64,000 bases of DNA from Sphingosinicella microcystinivorans (GCF_027941835.1 NZ_CP116005.1:3673501-3737500), one strand, 5' to 3'; positions 19,601-28,423 are shown, numbered from the stretch's first letter. Numbers and translations: made by a program. Notes: generated by a model from the sequence alone, not told the origin.

Positions 19601-20084
19601 GGCGCCGGTCCTGCGGCTTCGCGGCGATGATCGCGCCGATGCGGCCCTGGCTGACGAGCGCGGGCGAATGCGCGCCGGTGGCCGCGTCGGCGAACAGCAG
19701 TTGCACGTCCTTCTGACGCACGTCGCGGCCGTTGATCCGGTAGGCGGAACCGAGCCCGCGCTCGATGTGGCGGACGATTTCAAGGTCGTCCGAATCGTTG
19801 AACTGGGCAGGGGCGCGGCGTGTGCTGTTGTCGAGGTGGAGCGTGACGTGCGCGGCGTCGCGCGCCGGGCGCCGGTCGGTTCCGGCGAAGATCACGTCCT
19901 CCATGCCGCCGCCGCGCATCGACTTCGCGCTCGATTCGCCCATCACCCAGCGGATGGCTTCAAGGAGGTTGGACTTGCCGCAGCCGTTCGGGCCGACGAC
20001 GCCCGTCAACCCGTCCTCGATCCTGAGTTCGACAGGATCGACGAAGGATTTGAATCCGGCGAGTCTAAGCCGCCTGAAATGCAC
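16629..20084 (-). CDS. smc: Chromosome segregation ATPase SMC
   Basis: Full-length SMC of 1151 residues, the condensin ATPase that loops and organises the chromosome. Walker A is GPNGCGKS (about residues 31-38), the Q-loop region follows, and the ABC signature LLSGGEQALTAVAL and Walker B ICVLDEVDAPLDD lie near the C-terminus. Long Ala/Glu/Arg-rich coiled coils flank a hinge around residues 500-650. It is the third gene of DUF721 - DsbA-like - smc on the minus strand, 35 bp after the DsbA-like gene. Alanine-rich coding makes every other frame open here, which is an artefact. Confidence 0.96.
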   Translation of the reverse strand: MHFRRLRLAGFKSFVDPVELRIEDGLTGVVGPNGCGKSNLLEAIRWVMGESSAKSMRGGGMEDVIFAGTDRRPARDAAHVTLHLDNSTRRAPAQFNDSDDLEIVRHIERGLGSAYRINGRDVRQKDVQLLFADAATGAHSPALVSQGRIGAIIAAKPQDRRLLLEEAAGIAGLHVRRKDAEQRLRAAESNLTRLDDVLQGLSTQASNLKRQARQAERYKKLSEQIRIAEAMLLYAKATEASADANAAKAEAEALRARIEEATRLGAAISARQADAAANLPPLREAEAEAAAILQRLKLSRDSLNAELNEVERRRREAEARREAAERDIAREDALHHDANAALERLAAEDAAIAARLAEAEAALGPAQARIADLESVVEADQRMLADALAAQAEAQGQRRAVEAELSALRSQIARAESEKTRTLAAQAAAAQGDDAGERLIAAEARAKDAEVEAERASAAIATGEERRAGAETARETAQAKRGEAQAALSALAGERQSLERSLAASRAGDAEPLIDRVRVVKGFEAAFAASLGDDTAAPVGGEGGRRWAGAAKGEWDPALPAGARPLSEVIEAPEELARRAAQIGVVDDDMLDRLAAKLSVGQRLVTTEGRMVRWDGFRTEAGDGSAAAEKLRQRNRLAEVEALLPDAEAAVEAAETELAAARAVVAETASAIDGERQALRRAEAARAEATRAISQLAGEVERRAAQLEAFAAAVTRANDQIAECSEKVQGLDAALLEVPAAEGLTEAVTAARNAADAHRSDLAMARAEHVALQRGLDGDKARREAITAEREAWERRISGSAAQREELAARVAAANATIAEIADVPAAIAERQARLAGDLADAEAARQAAADRLAEAEGSLRTIDGEAREATEILSTLREERGRIEVRVENCEHRRTELNRLSVERFQCSPQMLPARFEFSDENMEDTETLSSGLDRLTGERERMGPVNLRADVELEEIETTLTTSTAEREELETAIARLRGSIGSLNREGRARLLTAFEEVNRHFGDLFTSLFGGGEARLELIESDDPLEAGLEIMAQPPGKKLQSLTLLSGGEQALTAVALIFALFLTNPAPICVLDEVDAPLDDANIERFCDLLDRMTTLTDTRFLIVTHNAVTMSRMHRLYGVTMGEKGVSQLVSVDLGRAETLLAAE

Positions 20085-20119
20085 GCGTCCCCCGCTCCCT
20101 CACGCCCACACGATTCACG

Positions 20120-20881
20120 CTACTTCACGGCGTCCTTGAGCAGCGGCTCGAGGTCCGCCCAGCTGTGCACGCCCTCCAGCCCCTTGCCGTTCAGCGCGAA
20201 CGCGGGCGTGCCCGTCACCTTGTACTGTTCGACAGCGGCCTTGCGGATCGCCTCGAGCTGGCCGCGCTGCTGCGCGTCGGTGAGGCAGGCGCGGAACTTC
20301 GCTTCCGGAATGCCGCGCGCGCGCACGAAGCCGTCGAGCCCGCCGAGCTTCGCGTAGGTGACGACCTGATCGTCCGGCGACATGGATTGCAGCGACGCGG
20401 TCTGCACCTCGGTGAGCTTGGTGAACGGCTCGATCCACGTCTGCTGGTTCTTGAAGAACGCGTCGGTGAGCCCGAAGAACGCGCCCGGCCCCTGGCAGCG
20501 CGCGAGCATGGTGGCGCCGTAGTCCGCCGGGTTCAGCACGAAGTTGCGGAACTCGTAATAGACCTTGCCGGTGGCGATGTACTGGCCCTTGATGGTCGGC
20601 ATCGCCATTTCATGGAAATCGCGGCAGTGCGGGCAGGTGAGCGAGGCGAACTCGACGAGCTTCACCGGCGCGTCGGGGTTGCCGATGCTGAAGCCGCCGT
20701 CCGGCGTCGCCGCCACCGTCTCCACCCAGTTGGACTTCGCGGCAGGCGCATCAGGCGCAGCCGCCTTCGGCGCGCTGTCGGCCTTGTTTCCGGCGGCTTC
20801 GGACGATTCCTGCCCGCAGGCGGAAAGCACTGCGACGGCGCCAAGCAAGCCCAACGTCTTGAACCGCGATTTTCTCAACAT
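20120..20881 (-). CDS. DsbA-family thiol-disulfide lipoprotein
   Basis: A 253-residue exported thioredoxin-fold protein. The ATG at 20881 gives a lipoprotein signal peptide (MLRKSRFKTLGLLGAVAVLS) with lipobox LSAC, cleaved before Cys22. A GTG four codons upstream is possible but fits less well. After a low-complexity Ala/Ser linker comes the thioredoxin-fold domain with active site CPHC (SLTCPHCRDFHE) and the cis-Pro segment VTGTPAFALNG. The all-helical insert of DsbA is recognisable. It likely introduces disulfides in periplasmic proteins. Placement between DUF721 and smc is a conserved alphaproteobacterial order. Confidence 0.92.
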   Translation of the reverse strand: MLRKSRFKTLGLLGAVAVLSACGQESSEAAGNKADSAPKAAAPDAPAAKSNWVETVAATPDGGFSIGNPDAPVKLVEFASLTCPHCRDFHEMAMPTIKGQYIATGKVYYEFRNFVLNPADYGATMLARCQGPGAFFGLTDAFFKNQQTWIEPFTKLTEVQTASLQSMSPDDQVVTYAKLGGLDGFVRARGIPEAKFRACLTDAQQRGQLEAIRKAAVEQYKVTGTPAFALNGKGLEGVHSWADLEPLLKDAVK

Positions 20882-20985
20882 CTGGTAGTCCACCCTGAAA
20901 GAAACCCAATACCTGCCACAGATGCGGGTGGGGCACTATGGCGAGACGCGCTGCCCGAGTCAAAGCCGATCAGCGCCTTTTCAGA

Positions 20986-21483
20986 CTAACGGATGACCGG
21001 CGGCCCCTTCGTCGCGCCCATCTGCCGGGCGAGGTCCTCGAGGCTCTGCCGCAACCCCTCGTCGGCGATCGCCCTGAGGCTGCCGACGACATCCTCCGGC
21101 ACCTCGCCGGGGCGCTGTTCCGTTCCGTCCTCGGCGGGCTCGCGCGCCGCTGAAAGCCCCTGCCGTATCGCGATACGCGCGACGGCATCGTAGCCGAAGA
21201 AGCGATTCACCCGTTCGATGATCTGCGGCGCGACATGCTGGATCATCAGCGCGTGTGAGCCGCTCGCGGAGAGATTGAGCGTGCCGCCGCTGCGCTTGCC
21301 GTGCGGGAAGCTGAGCGATTCGGGTGTGGAATGCCGCGCGTAGTCCGGCCCCACGATTTCCGGCCAGCGCGCCACGACCGCGCTGTCGACGAAGCCGAAG
21401 CGGCGGAACGCCTTGCGCCCGACGAAGGGCACGAGCTCCGCGACCGCCCTGCTGCCTCCCCTCCTGTCGCCCGGTTTCCTCAT
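20986..21483 (-). CDS. DUF721 (DciA-like) protein
   Basis: A 165-residue protein of the DUF721 family. The family includes DciA, a helicase operator that helps load DnaB in bacteria lacking DnaC. The KH-like N-terminal domain is visible in VARWPEIVGPDYARHSTPES and GTLNLSASGSHALMIQHVAP, followed by IIERVNRFFGYDAV. The C-terminal third looks disordered. The start is uncertain: ATG 21483 gives MRKPGDRRGG, and ATG 21495 is an alternative. The divergent mutY begins only 26 bp away, so the two promoters must overlap or lie within the opposing genes. Confidence 0.85.
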   Translation of the reverse strand: MRKPGDRRGGSRAVAELVPFVGRKAFRRFGFVDSAVVARWPEIVGPDYARHSTPESLSFPHGKRSGGTLNLSASGSHALMIQHVAPQIIERVNRFFGYDAVARIAIRQGLSAAREPAEDGTEQRPGEVPEDVVGSLRAIADEGLRQSLEDLARQMGATKGPPVIR

Positions 21484-21509
21484 GGCGAAACCCATGCCAT
21501 AGGCGCGCC

Positions 21510-22577
21510 ATGCCCGCCAAGGAAATCGCCCCCAAGGACATCGCGGCGCCGCTGCTCGCATGGTACGACCGCTCGCACCGGCGCCTGCCGTGGCGCGCGC
21601 CGCCGGGCGCGAACGCGGCCGATCCTTACCGCGTCTGGCTTTCGGAGATCATGCTCCAGCAGACCACCGTCGCGGCCGTCATCCCCTACTTCGAGGCGTT
21701 CACCACGCGCTGGCCGACCGTCGAGGCGCTCGCCGCGGCCGGGGACGGAGACGTGCTCGCCGCGTGGGCGGGGCTCGGCTACTACGCCCGCGCCCGCAAC
21801 CTCCTCGCCTGCGCGCGTGCGGTCGCAAGCGACCACGGCGGCCGGTTTCCCGCGTCCGAAGCGGCGCTTCTCGGCCTTCCCGGCGTCGGCGCCTACACGG
21901 CGGCGGCGATCGCGGCGATCGCGTTCGGCGCGCGCGCCGTCGTCGTCGACGGCAATGTCGAGCGCGTCGTCGCGCGGCTGTTCGCGGTCGAGGACCGCCT
22001 GCCCGCCGCGAAGCCGAGGCTGCGCACGCTCGCGGATACGATCACGCCCGAGGCGCGCGCCGGCGATTTCGCGCAGGCGATGATGGACCTCGGCGCCACG
22101 ATCTGCCGCCCGAAGTCCCCGGATTGCCTCGTGTGCCCCGTGATCGACGCCTGCGACGCCGCGCGGCGCGGCATCGCCGACCTGCTCCCCAAAAAAGCCC
22201 CGAAGCCCGCGCGTCCGGTCCGCTACGCCAACGTCTACGTGCTGCGCGACGGCGGCGAGATCATGCTGGTGCGGCGGCCTCCGCGCGGCCTGCTCGGCGG
22301 GATGCTCGGCCTGCCGATGAGCGAGATCGCCGACACGCCGCATCCCGAAGGCACGCATCCCGGCGCGCCCGCCGCGGCGCGCTGGTCACGCGGCGCGAGG
22401 CCCGTGTCCCACGTTTTCACGCATTTCGAGTTGCATCTGACCGTGTTTTGGGGCGATCTGTCGGACATAACGAAACCGGCGGGGGATTGGCGTGCGGCGG
22501 ACGAGTCCGCCGCGCGGGATTTGCCGACGCTGTTTCGTAAAGCATTGGACTTTACGGCCTCTGTGGGTCAATTTTAG
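21510..22577 (+). CDS. mutY: A/G-specific adenine DNA glycosylase
   Basis: MutY of 355 residues, which removes adenine mispaired with 8-oxoguanine. The helix-hairpin-helix is LPGVGAYTAAAI, the catalytic Asp is D147 in VVDGNVERV, and Glu46 lies in SEIMLQQTTV. The 4Fe-4S cluster ligands C199, C206, C209 and C215 show the exact C-x6-C-x2-C-x5-C spacing. A C-terminal Nudix-like 8-oxoG recognition domain follows (VLRDGGEIMLVRRPPRGLLG). It is divergent from the DUF721 gene. Confidence 0.96.
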   Translation: MPAKEIAPKDIAAPLLAWYDRSHRRLPWRAPPGANAADPYRVWLSEIMLQQTTVAAVIPYFEAFTTRWPTVEALAAAGDGDVLAAWAGLGYYARARNLLACARAVASDHGGRFPASEAALLGLPGVGAYTAAAIAAIAFGARAVVVDGNVERVVARLFAVEDRLPAAKPRLRTLADTITPEARAGDFAQAMMDLGATICRPKSPDCLVCPVIDACDAARRGIADLLPKKAPKPARPVRYANVYVLRDGGEIMLVRRPPRGLLGGMLGLPMSEIADTPHPEGTHPGAPAAARWSRGARPVSHVFTHFELHLTVFWGDLSDITKPAGDWRAADESAARDLPTLFRKALDFTASVGQF

Positions 22578-22614
22578 CCGTAGTGCAGCGGCGTACGCCT
22601 GATCGGAGTGGGAA

Positions 22615-23703
22615 TTGTCGATATCGAGGCACGTTGCGTTCGCGCTCGCCGTGGTGCTGGCCGCTTGCGGCGGACAGAAGGGAAGCGGTGAAGGCCGCGC
22701 GCCGACCGTGGTCGGCGGCGTTGTCGAGCCCACGCGCTTCGTCGACAGCATTGACGCGGTCGGCACCGCCTACGCGCGCGAATCCACGACGCTCACCTCC
22801 ACCGTCACCGAACGCGTGGACTCGCTGCGTTTCACCGACGGCGCCTATGTGCAGGCCGGCACCGTGATCGCGGTGCTGCGCGCCGTCGAGCAGACCGCGG
22901 ACCTCGCCAGCGCCGAGGCGCGCTCGCGCGAGACGCAGCAGCAGCTCGACCGCCTGCGCGAACTCCAGCAGCGCGGCTTCGCCACCAACGCCAGCATCGA
23001 CGCCCAGATCGCCGCGCGCGATCAGGCGCGCGCGCAGGCGAGCGCGATCCGCGCGCAGATCGGCGACCGCATCATCCGCGCGCCCTTCTCCGGCGTCGTC
23101 GGCCTGCGCCGCCTGTCGCCGGGCAGCGTCGTGACGGCGGGCACCGAGATCGCGACGATCAGCGACGTCAGCTCGATCAAGCTCGACTTCACCGTGCCCG
23201 AGCGCTTCATCTCGGCGATCGAGACCGGGCAGAACATCGAGGCGCGCGCCGCCGCGTGGCCGGGCGAGGTGTTCCGCGGCACCGTCGAGGGCGTCGAGCC
23301 GCAGGTCGATCCCATCACCCGCTCGGTCGCGATCCGCGCGCTGCTGCCGAACCCGGACCGGCGCCTGCGCCCCGGCATGTTGCTCACCGTCTCCATCGTC
23401 ACCAATCCGCGCGACGCGCTCGCCGTTCCGGAGCTGGCGCTCGTCGCGCAGGGCGACCGCCAGTTCGTGTTCAGGCTCGACGACAAGAACGTCGCGAACC
23501 GCGTGCCGGTCGAGGTCGGTATGCGCGCGGGCGGCATGGCGGAGATCACCGGCGGCCTCAAGCGCGGCGACCGCATCGTCGCCGACGGCGTCGTCAAGGT
23601 GCGCGATGATGCCGAGGTGAGGCCGGTGTTCCCCGGCGAGCCCGAAGGCGCGACCACCGGCGCGCTCTCCGGCGCCGCGGCGGGCGCAGGCAAGTCGCGA
23701 TGA
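22615..23703 (+). CDS. RND efflux periplasmic adaptor (MFP) lipoprotein
   Basis: A 362-residue membrane fusion protein that bridges the RND pump to an outer membrane channel. The start is TTG 22615 with GGAG at 6 nt spacing; the N-terminus is a lipoprotein signal with lipobox LAAC. The lipoyl half-motif (VQAGTVIAVL), a coiled-coil hairpin (about residues 95-145) and the returning half (RIIRAPFSGVVGLRRLSPGS) are clear, as is the beta-barrel segment VDPITRSVAIRALLPNPDRR. The stop overlaps the permease ATG. No outer-membrane channel gene is linked. Confidence 0.92.
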   Translation: MSISRHVAFALAVVLAACGGQKGSGEGRAPTVVGGVVEPTRFVDSIDAVGTAYARESTTLTSTVTERVDSLRFTDGAYVQAGTVIAVLRAVEQTADLASAEARSRETQQQLDRLRELQQRGFATNASIDAQIAARDQARAQASAIRAQIGDRIIRAPFSGVVGLRRLSPGSVVTAGTEIATISDVSSIKLDFTVPERFISAIETGQNIEARAAAWPGEVFRGTVEGVEPQVDPITRSVAIRALLPNPDRRLRPGMLLTVSIVTNPRDALAVPELALVAQGDRQFVFRLDDKNVANRVPVEVGMRAGGMAEITGGLKRGDRIVADGVVKVRDDAEVRPVFPGEPEGATTGALSGAAAGAGKSR

Positions 23704-26700
23704 TCCTCTCCGATGTCTCGGTCAAGCGCCCGGTGTTCGCAGCTGTCGTCAGCCTCGTCATCGTGCTGGCCGGCGCCATTGCCTTCTTCTCGCTCCCGGT
23801 CCGCGAATATCCGGCCATCGAGCCGCCGATCGTCTCGGTCGAGGTCGCCTATCCCGGCGCCGCCGCCAGCGTCGTCGAATCGCGCATAACCCAGCTCGTC
23901 GAGGACCGGATCGCCGGCGTCGAGGGCATCGAGATGATCCGCTCGCGTTCGCGCGACGGCGTTGCCGACATCACCATCGAGTTCTCCGCGACGCGCGACG
24001 TGGACGACGCCGCGAACGACATCCGCGACCGCGTCGGCGGCCTTGCCGACGACCTGCCGGACGAGGTGATCCCGCCGGAAATCCGCAAGGTCGACGTCGA
24101 CTCGATGCCGATCCTCTGGATGCACCTCTCGGGCGAGGAGCGCGATCCGCTCTGGCTCGCCGACTATGCGGACCGCATCCTCGTCGACCGCTTCTCCTCG
24201 ATCGACGGCGTCGCGCGCGTGCAGGTCGCAGGCCTGTCGCGGCCCGCGATGCGAATCTGGCTCGACCGCGAGAAGCTCGCCGCCTACCGGCTGACGCCGA
24301 ACGACATCGAGAGCGTGCTGCGTGCGCAGAACGTCGAGCTGCCCGCCGGCCGTATCGAGGCGGAAACGCAGAACCTCACGGTCCGCGTCGCCCGCGCCTA
24401 CAGCAAGGTGGACGATTTCCGCGGGCTCGTCGTCTCGCGCGGCGCGGACGGGCATCTCGTCCGCCTCGGCGACGTCGCGCGCGTCGAGGTCGGGCCGGAG
24501 AACCCCTACAGCTTCTTCCGTTCGAACGGCAAACCGGGCGTCGGCATCGGCATCGTCCGCCAGTCGGGCGCGAACACGCTCGCGGTAGCCGAGGAGGTCA
24601 AGGCGCGGATCGAGGAAACGAAGAAGATGCTGCCCGCAGGGGTCAGCATCGACGTGTCGAACGACAGCTCGGTCTTCATTTCGGAGGCCATCAAGAACGT
24701 CTGGCAGACGCTCGCCGAGGCGTCGATCCTCGTCATCCTCGTCATCTACCTGTTCCTCGGCTCGCTGCGCGCGACCGTGATTCCGGCCGTCACCGTGCCG
24801 ATCTGCCTGATCGCCACCTTCGCCGTGCTCTGGGCGCTCGGGCTGTCGATCAACCTTCTCACGCTGCTCGCGCTGGTGCTCGCCATCGGCCTCGTCGTCG
24901 ACGACGCCATCGTCGTGCTGGAGAACATCTACTACCGCATCGAGCACGGCGAGACGCCGCTCGTCGCCGCCTATGAGGGCGCGCGGCAGGTCGCGTTCGC
25001 CGTGATCGCGACGACCGCCGTGGTCTGCGCGGTGTTCGTGCCGATCATGTTCCTTGCCGGGAACACCGGCCTCTTGTTCCGCGAGCTCGCCGCGGCGATG
25101 ATCGGCGCGGTCGCCTTCTCGGGTTTCATCGCGCTGACGCTGACGCCGATGCTCTGCTCGAAGATGCTCACCGCGGAAACGGGCAGCAACCGCATGACGA
25201 AGTGGGTCGACGCGCGTTTCGAACGCCTCTCGGCCGCCTACGACCGCGCGCTCGGCCGCCTGCTGGGCCGCCCGCTGCTGATCGGCGGCATTTCGGCCAC
25301 GGTCGTCGCGGCCTGCGTCGCGCTCGCGACGACGCTGCCCTCCGAGCTTGCGCCGCTCGAGGACACCGGCAACCTGCAGGTGAACGCGACCGCCGCGGAA
25401 GGCACCGGCTACGAGCAGATGGTCCGCTACATGGAGGACCTGCAGGCCCGCGTGCTGCCGATGATCGACGACGGCCCGATCCGCCGCATGGTGGTGCGCG
25501 CGCCCGGAAGCTGGGGCACGACCGAGGACTTCTCCAACGGCCGCATCACCGTGTTCCTGAAGGACTGGTCGGAGCGCAAGGAGACGACGGCGGAAGCCGC
25601 GCAGATGATCCAGAAGGCGCTGGAGGACTATCCGGGCGTCCGCACCTTCGCATCGGGCGGGCAGACGCTCGGCGCGAACCGCGGCGGCCGCCCGATCCGC
25701 TTCGTCATCGCAGGCGCGACCTTCGAGGAACTGGCCCGCGCCCGCGACGCGATCATGGACGCCGCCGCCGCCTATCCCGGCATCGAGAACCTCGAGGCCG
25801 ACTACAAGGAGACGAAGCCGCAGCTCCTCGTCGACATCGACACGACGCGCGCCGGCGACCTCGGCGTTTCCGTGAGCGACATCGGCCGCACGCTGGAGAC
25901 CATGATGGGCTCGCGGCGCGTCACCACCTACATCGACCGGGGCGAGGAATATCGCGTCATCGTGCAGGCCGAGCCGAAGGACCGGCTGACGCCGCAGGAC
26001 CTCTCCAACGTCTACGTCCGCTCGCGCACGGGCGACGTCATTCCGCTGTCGAACCTCGTGACGCTGCGCAGCTTCGCGGACGCGGGCGAGCTCGGCCACT
26101 TCAACAAGCTCCGCGCCATCACGCTCGAAGGCTCGGTGGCGCCCGGCTATTCGCTCGGGCAGGCGCTCGACTGGCTGGAGGCGGAAGCCTCGACGCTGCC
26201 GGAAGTCGCGGCCATCGGCTACGACGGCGAAAGCCGCGCCTTCAAGCAGACGGGCGGCGCGATCTGGGGCGTGCTCGGCGTCACCATCCTGCTCGTGTTC
26301 CTCGTGCTCGCCGCGCAGTTCGAAAGCTGGGTGCATCCGGGCGTCATCGTGCTCGCCGTGCCGCTCGCGGTCGGCGGCGGGCTGCTCGGCCTCGTCGTGA
26401 TGGGCCAGTCGCTCAACCTCTACAGCCAGATCGGCATCGTCATGCTCGTTGGGCTCGCGGCCAAGAACGGCATCCTCATCGTCGAGTTCGCCAACCAGCT
26501 TCGCGACCAGGGCGTCGCGTTCGACGACGCCATCCGCCGCGCCGCCGTGCGCCGCCTGCGCCCCGTCATCATGACCTCGATCGCCACGGTGGCCGGCGCG
26601 GTGCCGCTGATGCTGGCGAGCGGAGCGGGCGCCGCCTCACGTCAGGCGATCGGCACCGTCGTCGTCTGGGGCGTCAGCCTCGCGACGCTGCTCACGCTGT

Positions 26701-26816
26701 TCGTCATCCCCGTGTTCTACAGGCGGCTCGCCCGGGGCACCGGCTCCCCGCTCGCCGTGACGCGCAGGCTGGAGGAGGAGCGCGGCGCCGCGCCCGCCCC
26801 GGCCCCCGCCGAATAA
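23700..26816 (+). CDS. RND multidrug efflux permease (AcrB/HAE-1 family)
   Basis: A 1038-residue inner-membrane proton antiporter. The proton-relay Asp pair in TM4 (LVVDDAIVVLENI) and the partner Lys in TM10 (GLAAKNGILIVEFANQ) are present, placing it in the hydrophobe/amphiphile group rather than among metal pumps, which have a different TM4 motif. The two large periplasmic loops have the expected sizes. It is coupled to the adaptor gene by an ATGA overlap. Substrates cannot be inferred; no linked regulator is seen. Confidence 0.93.
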   Translation: MILSDVSVKRPVFAAVVSLVIVLAGAIAFFSLPVREYPAIEPPIVSVEVAYPGAAASVVESRITQLVEDRIAGVEGIEMIRSRSRDGVADITIEFSATRDVDDAANDIRDRVGGLADDLPDEVIPPEIRKVDVDSMPILWMHLSGEERDPLWLADYADRILVDRFSSIDGVARVQVAGLSRPAMRIWLDREKLAAYRLTPNDIESVLRAQNVELPAGRIEAETQNLTVRVARAYSKVDDFRGLVVSRGADGHLVRLGDVARVEVGPENPYSFFRSNGKPGVGIGIVRQSGANTLAVAEEVKARIEETKKMLPAGVSIDVSNDSSVFISEAIKNVWQTLAEASILVILVIYLFLGSLRATVIPAVTVPICLIATFAVLWALGLSINLLTLLALVLAIGLVVDDAIVVLENIYYRIEHGETPLVAAYEGARQVAFAVIATTAVVCAVFVPIMFLAGNTGLLFRELAAAMIGAVAFSGFIALTLTPMLCSKMLTAETGSNRMTKWVDARFERLSAAYDRALGRLLGRPLLIGGISATVVAACVALATTLPSELAPLEDTGNLQVNATAAEGTGYEQMVRYMEDLQARVLPMIDDGPIRRMVVRAPGSWGTTEDFSNGRITVFLKDWSERKETTAEAAQMIQKALEDYPGVRTFASGGQTLGANRGGRPIRFVIAGATFEELARARDAIMDAAAAYPGIENLEADYKETKPQLLVDIDTTRAGDLGVSVSDIGRTLETMMGSRRVTTYIDRGEEYRVIVQAEPKDRLTPQDLSNVYVRSRTGDVIPLSNLVTLRSFADAGELGHFNKLRAITLEGSVAPGYSLGQALDWLEAEASTLPEVAAIGYDGESRAFKQTGGAIWGVLGVTILLVFLVLAAQFESWVHPGVIVLAVPLAVGGGLLGLVVMGQSLNLYSQIGIVMLVGLAAKNGILIVEFANQLRDQGVAFDDAIRRAAVRRLRPVIMTSIATVAGAVPLMLASGAGAASRQAIGTVVVWGVSLATLLTLFVIPVFYRRLARGTGSPLAVTRRLEEERGAAPAPAPAE

Positions 26817-26885
26817 AGCACGGTTGAAACCGGCCGCATGACCGCCATATTAGGCGCGAGAGCACAGCTGAAGGCGCCCCGACCC

Positions 26886-27203
26886 ATGCAGTCCAAAAAC
26901 CGCTTCTTCGACGATTTCTCGCGCATGGCGACCGGCGCGATGGGTTCGCTCGCCGGCATGGGCCGCGAGATGGAGGCGGGCTTCCGGGCTCGCATGGAGG
27001 ATTTCATCGCCGGTCTCGATCTCGTGAAGCGCGAGGAATTCGAGGCCGTGAAGCAGATGGCCGCGAACGCCCGCGCCGAGAACGAGGAACTGAAGGCGCG
27101 AATCGCGAAGCTCGAAGCGGCGGCGGGAACGGCGCCCGCAAAACCGGCCCCGGCGCGCAAGCCCGCGGCGAGGAAGGCCGCGAAATCAGCGACCGCCGCC
27201 TGA
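26886..27203 (+). CDS. ubiK: UbiK-like accessory factor (BMFP domain)
   Basis: A 105-residue helical protein of the UbiK/YqiC (BMFP, DUF526) family, a trimeric accessory factor for aerobic ubiquinone synthesis. The family start MQSKNRFFDDFSRMATGAMG fixes the ATG at 26886; an in-frame ATG at 26838 would add 16 atypical residues. The second half is a coiled coil (EEFEAVKQMAANARAENEEL) ending in a Lys/Ala/Pro tail. It sits between the RND operon and the YbjN gene. Confidence 0.85.
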   Translation: MQSKNRFFDDFSRMATGAMGSLAGMGREMEAGFRARMEDFIAGLDLVKREEFEAVKQMAANARAENEELKARIAKLEAAAGTAPAKPAPARKPAARKAAKSATAA

Positions 27204-27227
27204 TATCCACAGCAATTTCGCGAGAAC

Positions 27228-27251
27228 CGGCACGCAGCGTCTTGCGTGCCG
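27228..27251. repeat. Hairpin downstream of ubiK
   Basis: Perfect 9-bp arms CGGCACGCA (27228-27236) and TGCGTGCCG (27243-27251) with a 6-nt loop. There is no T-tract, so it may be a Rho-assisted terminator or an RNA 3'-end stabiliser. It lies in the 90-bp gap before the YbjN gene. Confidence 0.5.
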
Positions 27252-27293
27252 CGGACGGGCATCGCACCATATGTAGTGCAGGGCTGAACTCTG

Positions 27294-27818
27294 GTGGACA
27301 AGGGATTGACCGAACTCGAACTTGAAATGGCCCAGGCCACGGCAGCGCCGCTCGACATGCTCGAGCATTATTTCGGCGCGCACGGCTGGTCCTTCGAGCG
27401 CGCCAGCGACGAGGAGCTCATCGCCCGCGTCGAGGGCAGCTGGACGACGTACCAGCTGCGCGCGCTCTGGCGCGAGGAAGAGCGCGTCCTCCAGTTCATT
27501 GCCATGCCCGACATCCGCGTGCCGGAAAACCGCCGCGCCGCCGTGTGGGAAGTGCTCAGCCTCATCAACGAGCAGCTCTGGCTCGGCCATTTCGAGATGT
27601 GGTCGACGGACGGCACGCTGCTGTTCCGCCACGCCTCGATGCTGGAAAGCGCCGACGAGGACAGCGGCCTGTCGCTCGCGCAGGCCGAAACGCTGGTCGA
27701 GGCCGCGGTCGACGAGTGCGAGCGCTACTATCCCGTCTTCCAGTTCATCCTCTGGGCCGGCAAGACCCCGCGCGAGGCGCTCGACGCCGCGCTGATCGAC
27801 ACGGTCGGCGAGGCCTAG
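27294..27818 (+). CDS. YbjN domain-containing protein
   Basis: A 174-residue protein of the YbjN family, which has a type III secretion chaperone-like fold. Diagnostic stretches are APLDMLEHYFGAHGWSFERA, VLQFIAMPDIRVPENRRAAV and EECERYYPVFQFILWAGKTP-like residues near the end. No export signal. The start is GTG 27294 (an AGGG lies 12 nt upstream); a TTG four codons later is possible. The stop TAG shares a CTAG palindrome with the stop of the convergent exported-protein gene. Function unknown; in enterobacteria YbjN affects stress and motility. Confidence 0.82.
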   Translation: MDKGLTELELEMAQATAAPLDMLEHYFGAHGWSFERASDEELIARVEGSWTTYQLRALWREEERVLQFIAMPDIRVPENRRAAVWEVLSLINEQLWLGHFEMWSTDGTLLFRHASMLESADEDSGLSLAQAETLVEAAVDECERYYPVFQFILWAGKTPREALDAALIDTVGEA

Positions 27819-28366
27819 GAGACCGGTCCGGTGGGTGCGGGCGCGGCCGCCGGCGCAAACTGCGCCTTCCCGTCCGCGTCGAACGTGACGTCATAATCCG
27901 TCGTCAGCACGCCATTCACGATCTGCCCGGCCTTGAGCTTGGCATTGTTGCCCGGCGCGAACGGCGCGTAGAACGGCGCGAGGACCCAGCGCAGCGCATC
28001 GTCGGACTTGCCGCCGGTCCCGACCTCGCTGAGATCGCCGGTGATCGGCAGTTGCCGGCCGTTCGCCTCCAGATACGTGAGGCGCGCGGTCATCTTCCCG
28101 CGTCCCCCGCCCGCCTCGCTGCCCTTCGCCTCCGTGACCTCGCCGAGCGCTTTCGCCCCCACCGCGAGCAGCACGCGCCCCTCCACGACGAGCGGCTGGT
28201 TCAACCGGAGCACGACCGGCGTTCCGGCAACCGCGTTCCGCGTGCTGACTTCATTCAGCACCATCAACTCCAGCACCGTGCCTTGCGGCACCCGCACGGC
28301 CTGCGCCTCGGCAAATCCCGCCGTGCAGAGCGCAAGCAGCCCTGCAATGCCTGTCGGACGCGCCAT
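27815..28366 (-). CDS. Hypothetical exported protein
   Basis: A 183-residue protein that I do not recognise. ATG 28366 has a strong ribosome site (GGAGGGGATCGA). The first 22 residues (MARPTGIAGLLALCTAGFAE) form a signal peptide, probably cleaved at AEA-QA. The mature part is beta-rich (LELMVLNEVSTRNAVAGTPV; LNQPLVVEGRVLLAVGAKAL; KMTARLTYLEANGRQLPITG), which resembles secreted proteins with a repeated strand fold. The tail is Ala/Pro-rich. It is convergent with the YbjN gene (4-bp CTAG overlap) and divergent from another exported protein across a 138-bp spacer that holds a 12-bp palindrome. Confidence 0.72.
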   Translation of the reverse strand: MARPTGIAGLLALCTAGFAEAQAVRVPQGTVLELMVLNEVSTRNAVAGTPVVLRLNQPLVVEGRVLLAVGAKALGEVTEAKGSEAGGGRGKMTARLTYLEANGRQLPITGDLSEVGTGGKSDDALRWVLAPFYAPFAPGNNAKLKAGQIVNGVLTTDYDVTFDADGKAQFAPAAAPAPTGPVS

Positions 28367-28411
28367 TCGATCCCCTCCCCCCGTCAAAATGATCATGTTC
28401 CGCCGCCGTGA

Positions 28412-28423
28412 CGATTGCAATCG
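28412..28423. promoter_or_regulatory. Palindrome in divergent promoter region
   Basis: CGATTGCAATCG is a perfect 12-bp palindrome midway between two divergent exported-protein genes (starts at 28366 and 28505). It is a candidate operator acting on both; no cognate regulator is identified. Confidence 0.35.

Noticed and set aside
23022-26336. 1104-codon minus-strand frame inside the RND operon
   Set aside because: It is a shadow of the efflux pump genes with His/Asp/Arg-rich composition and no motif.
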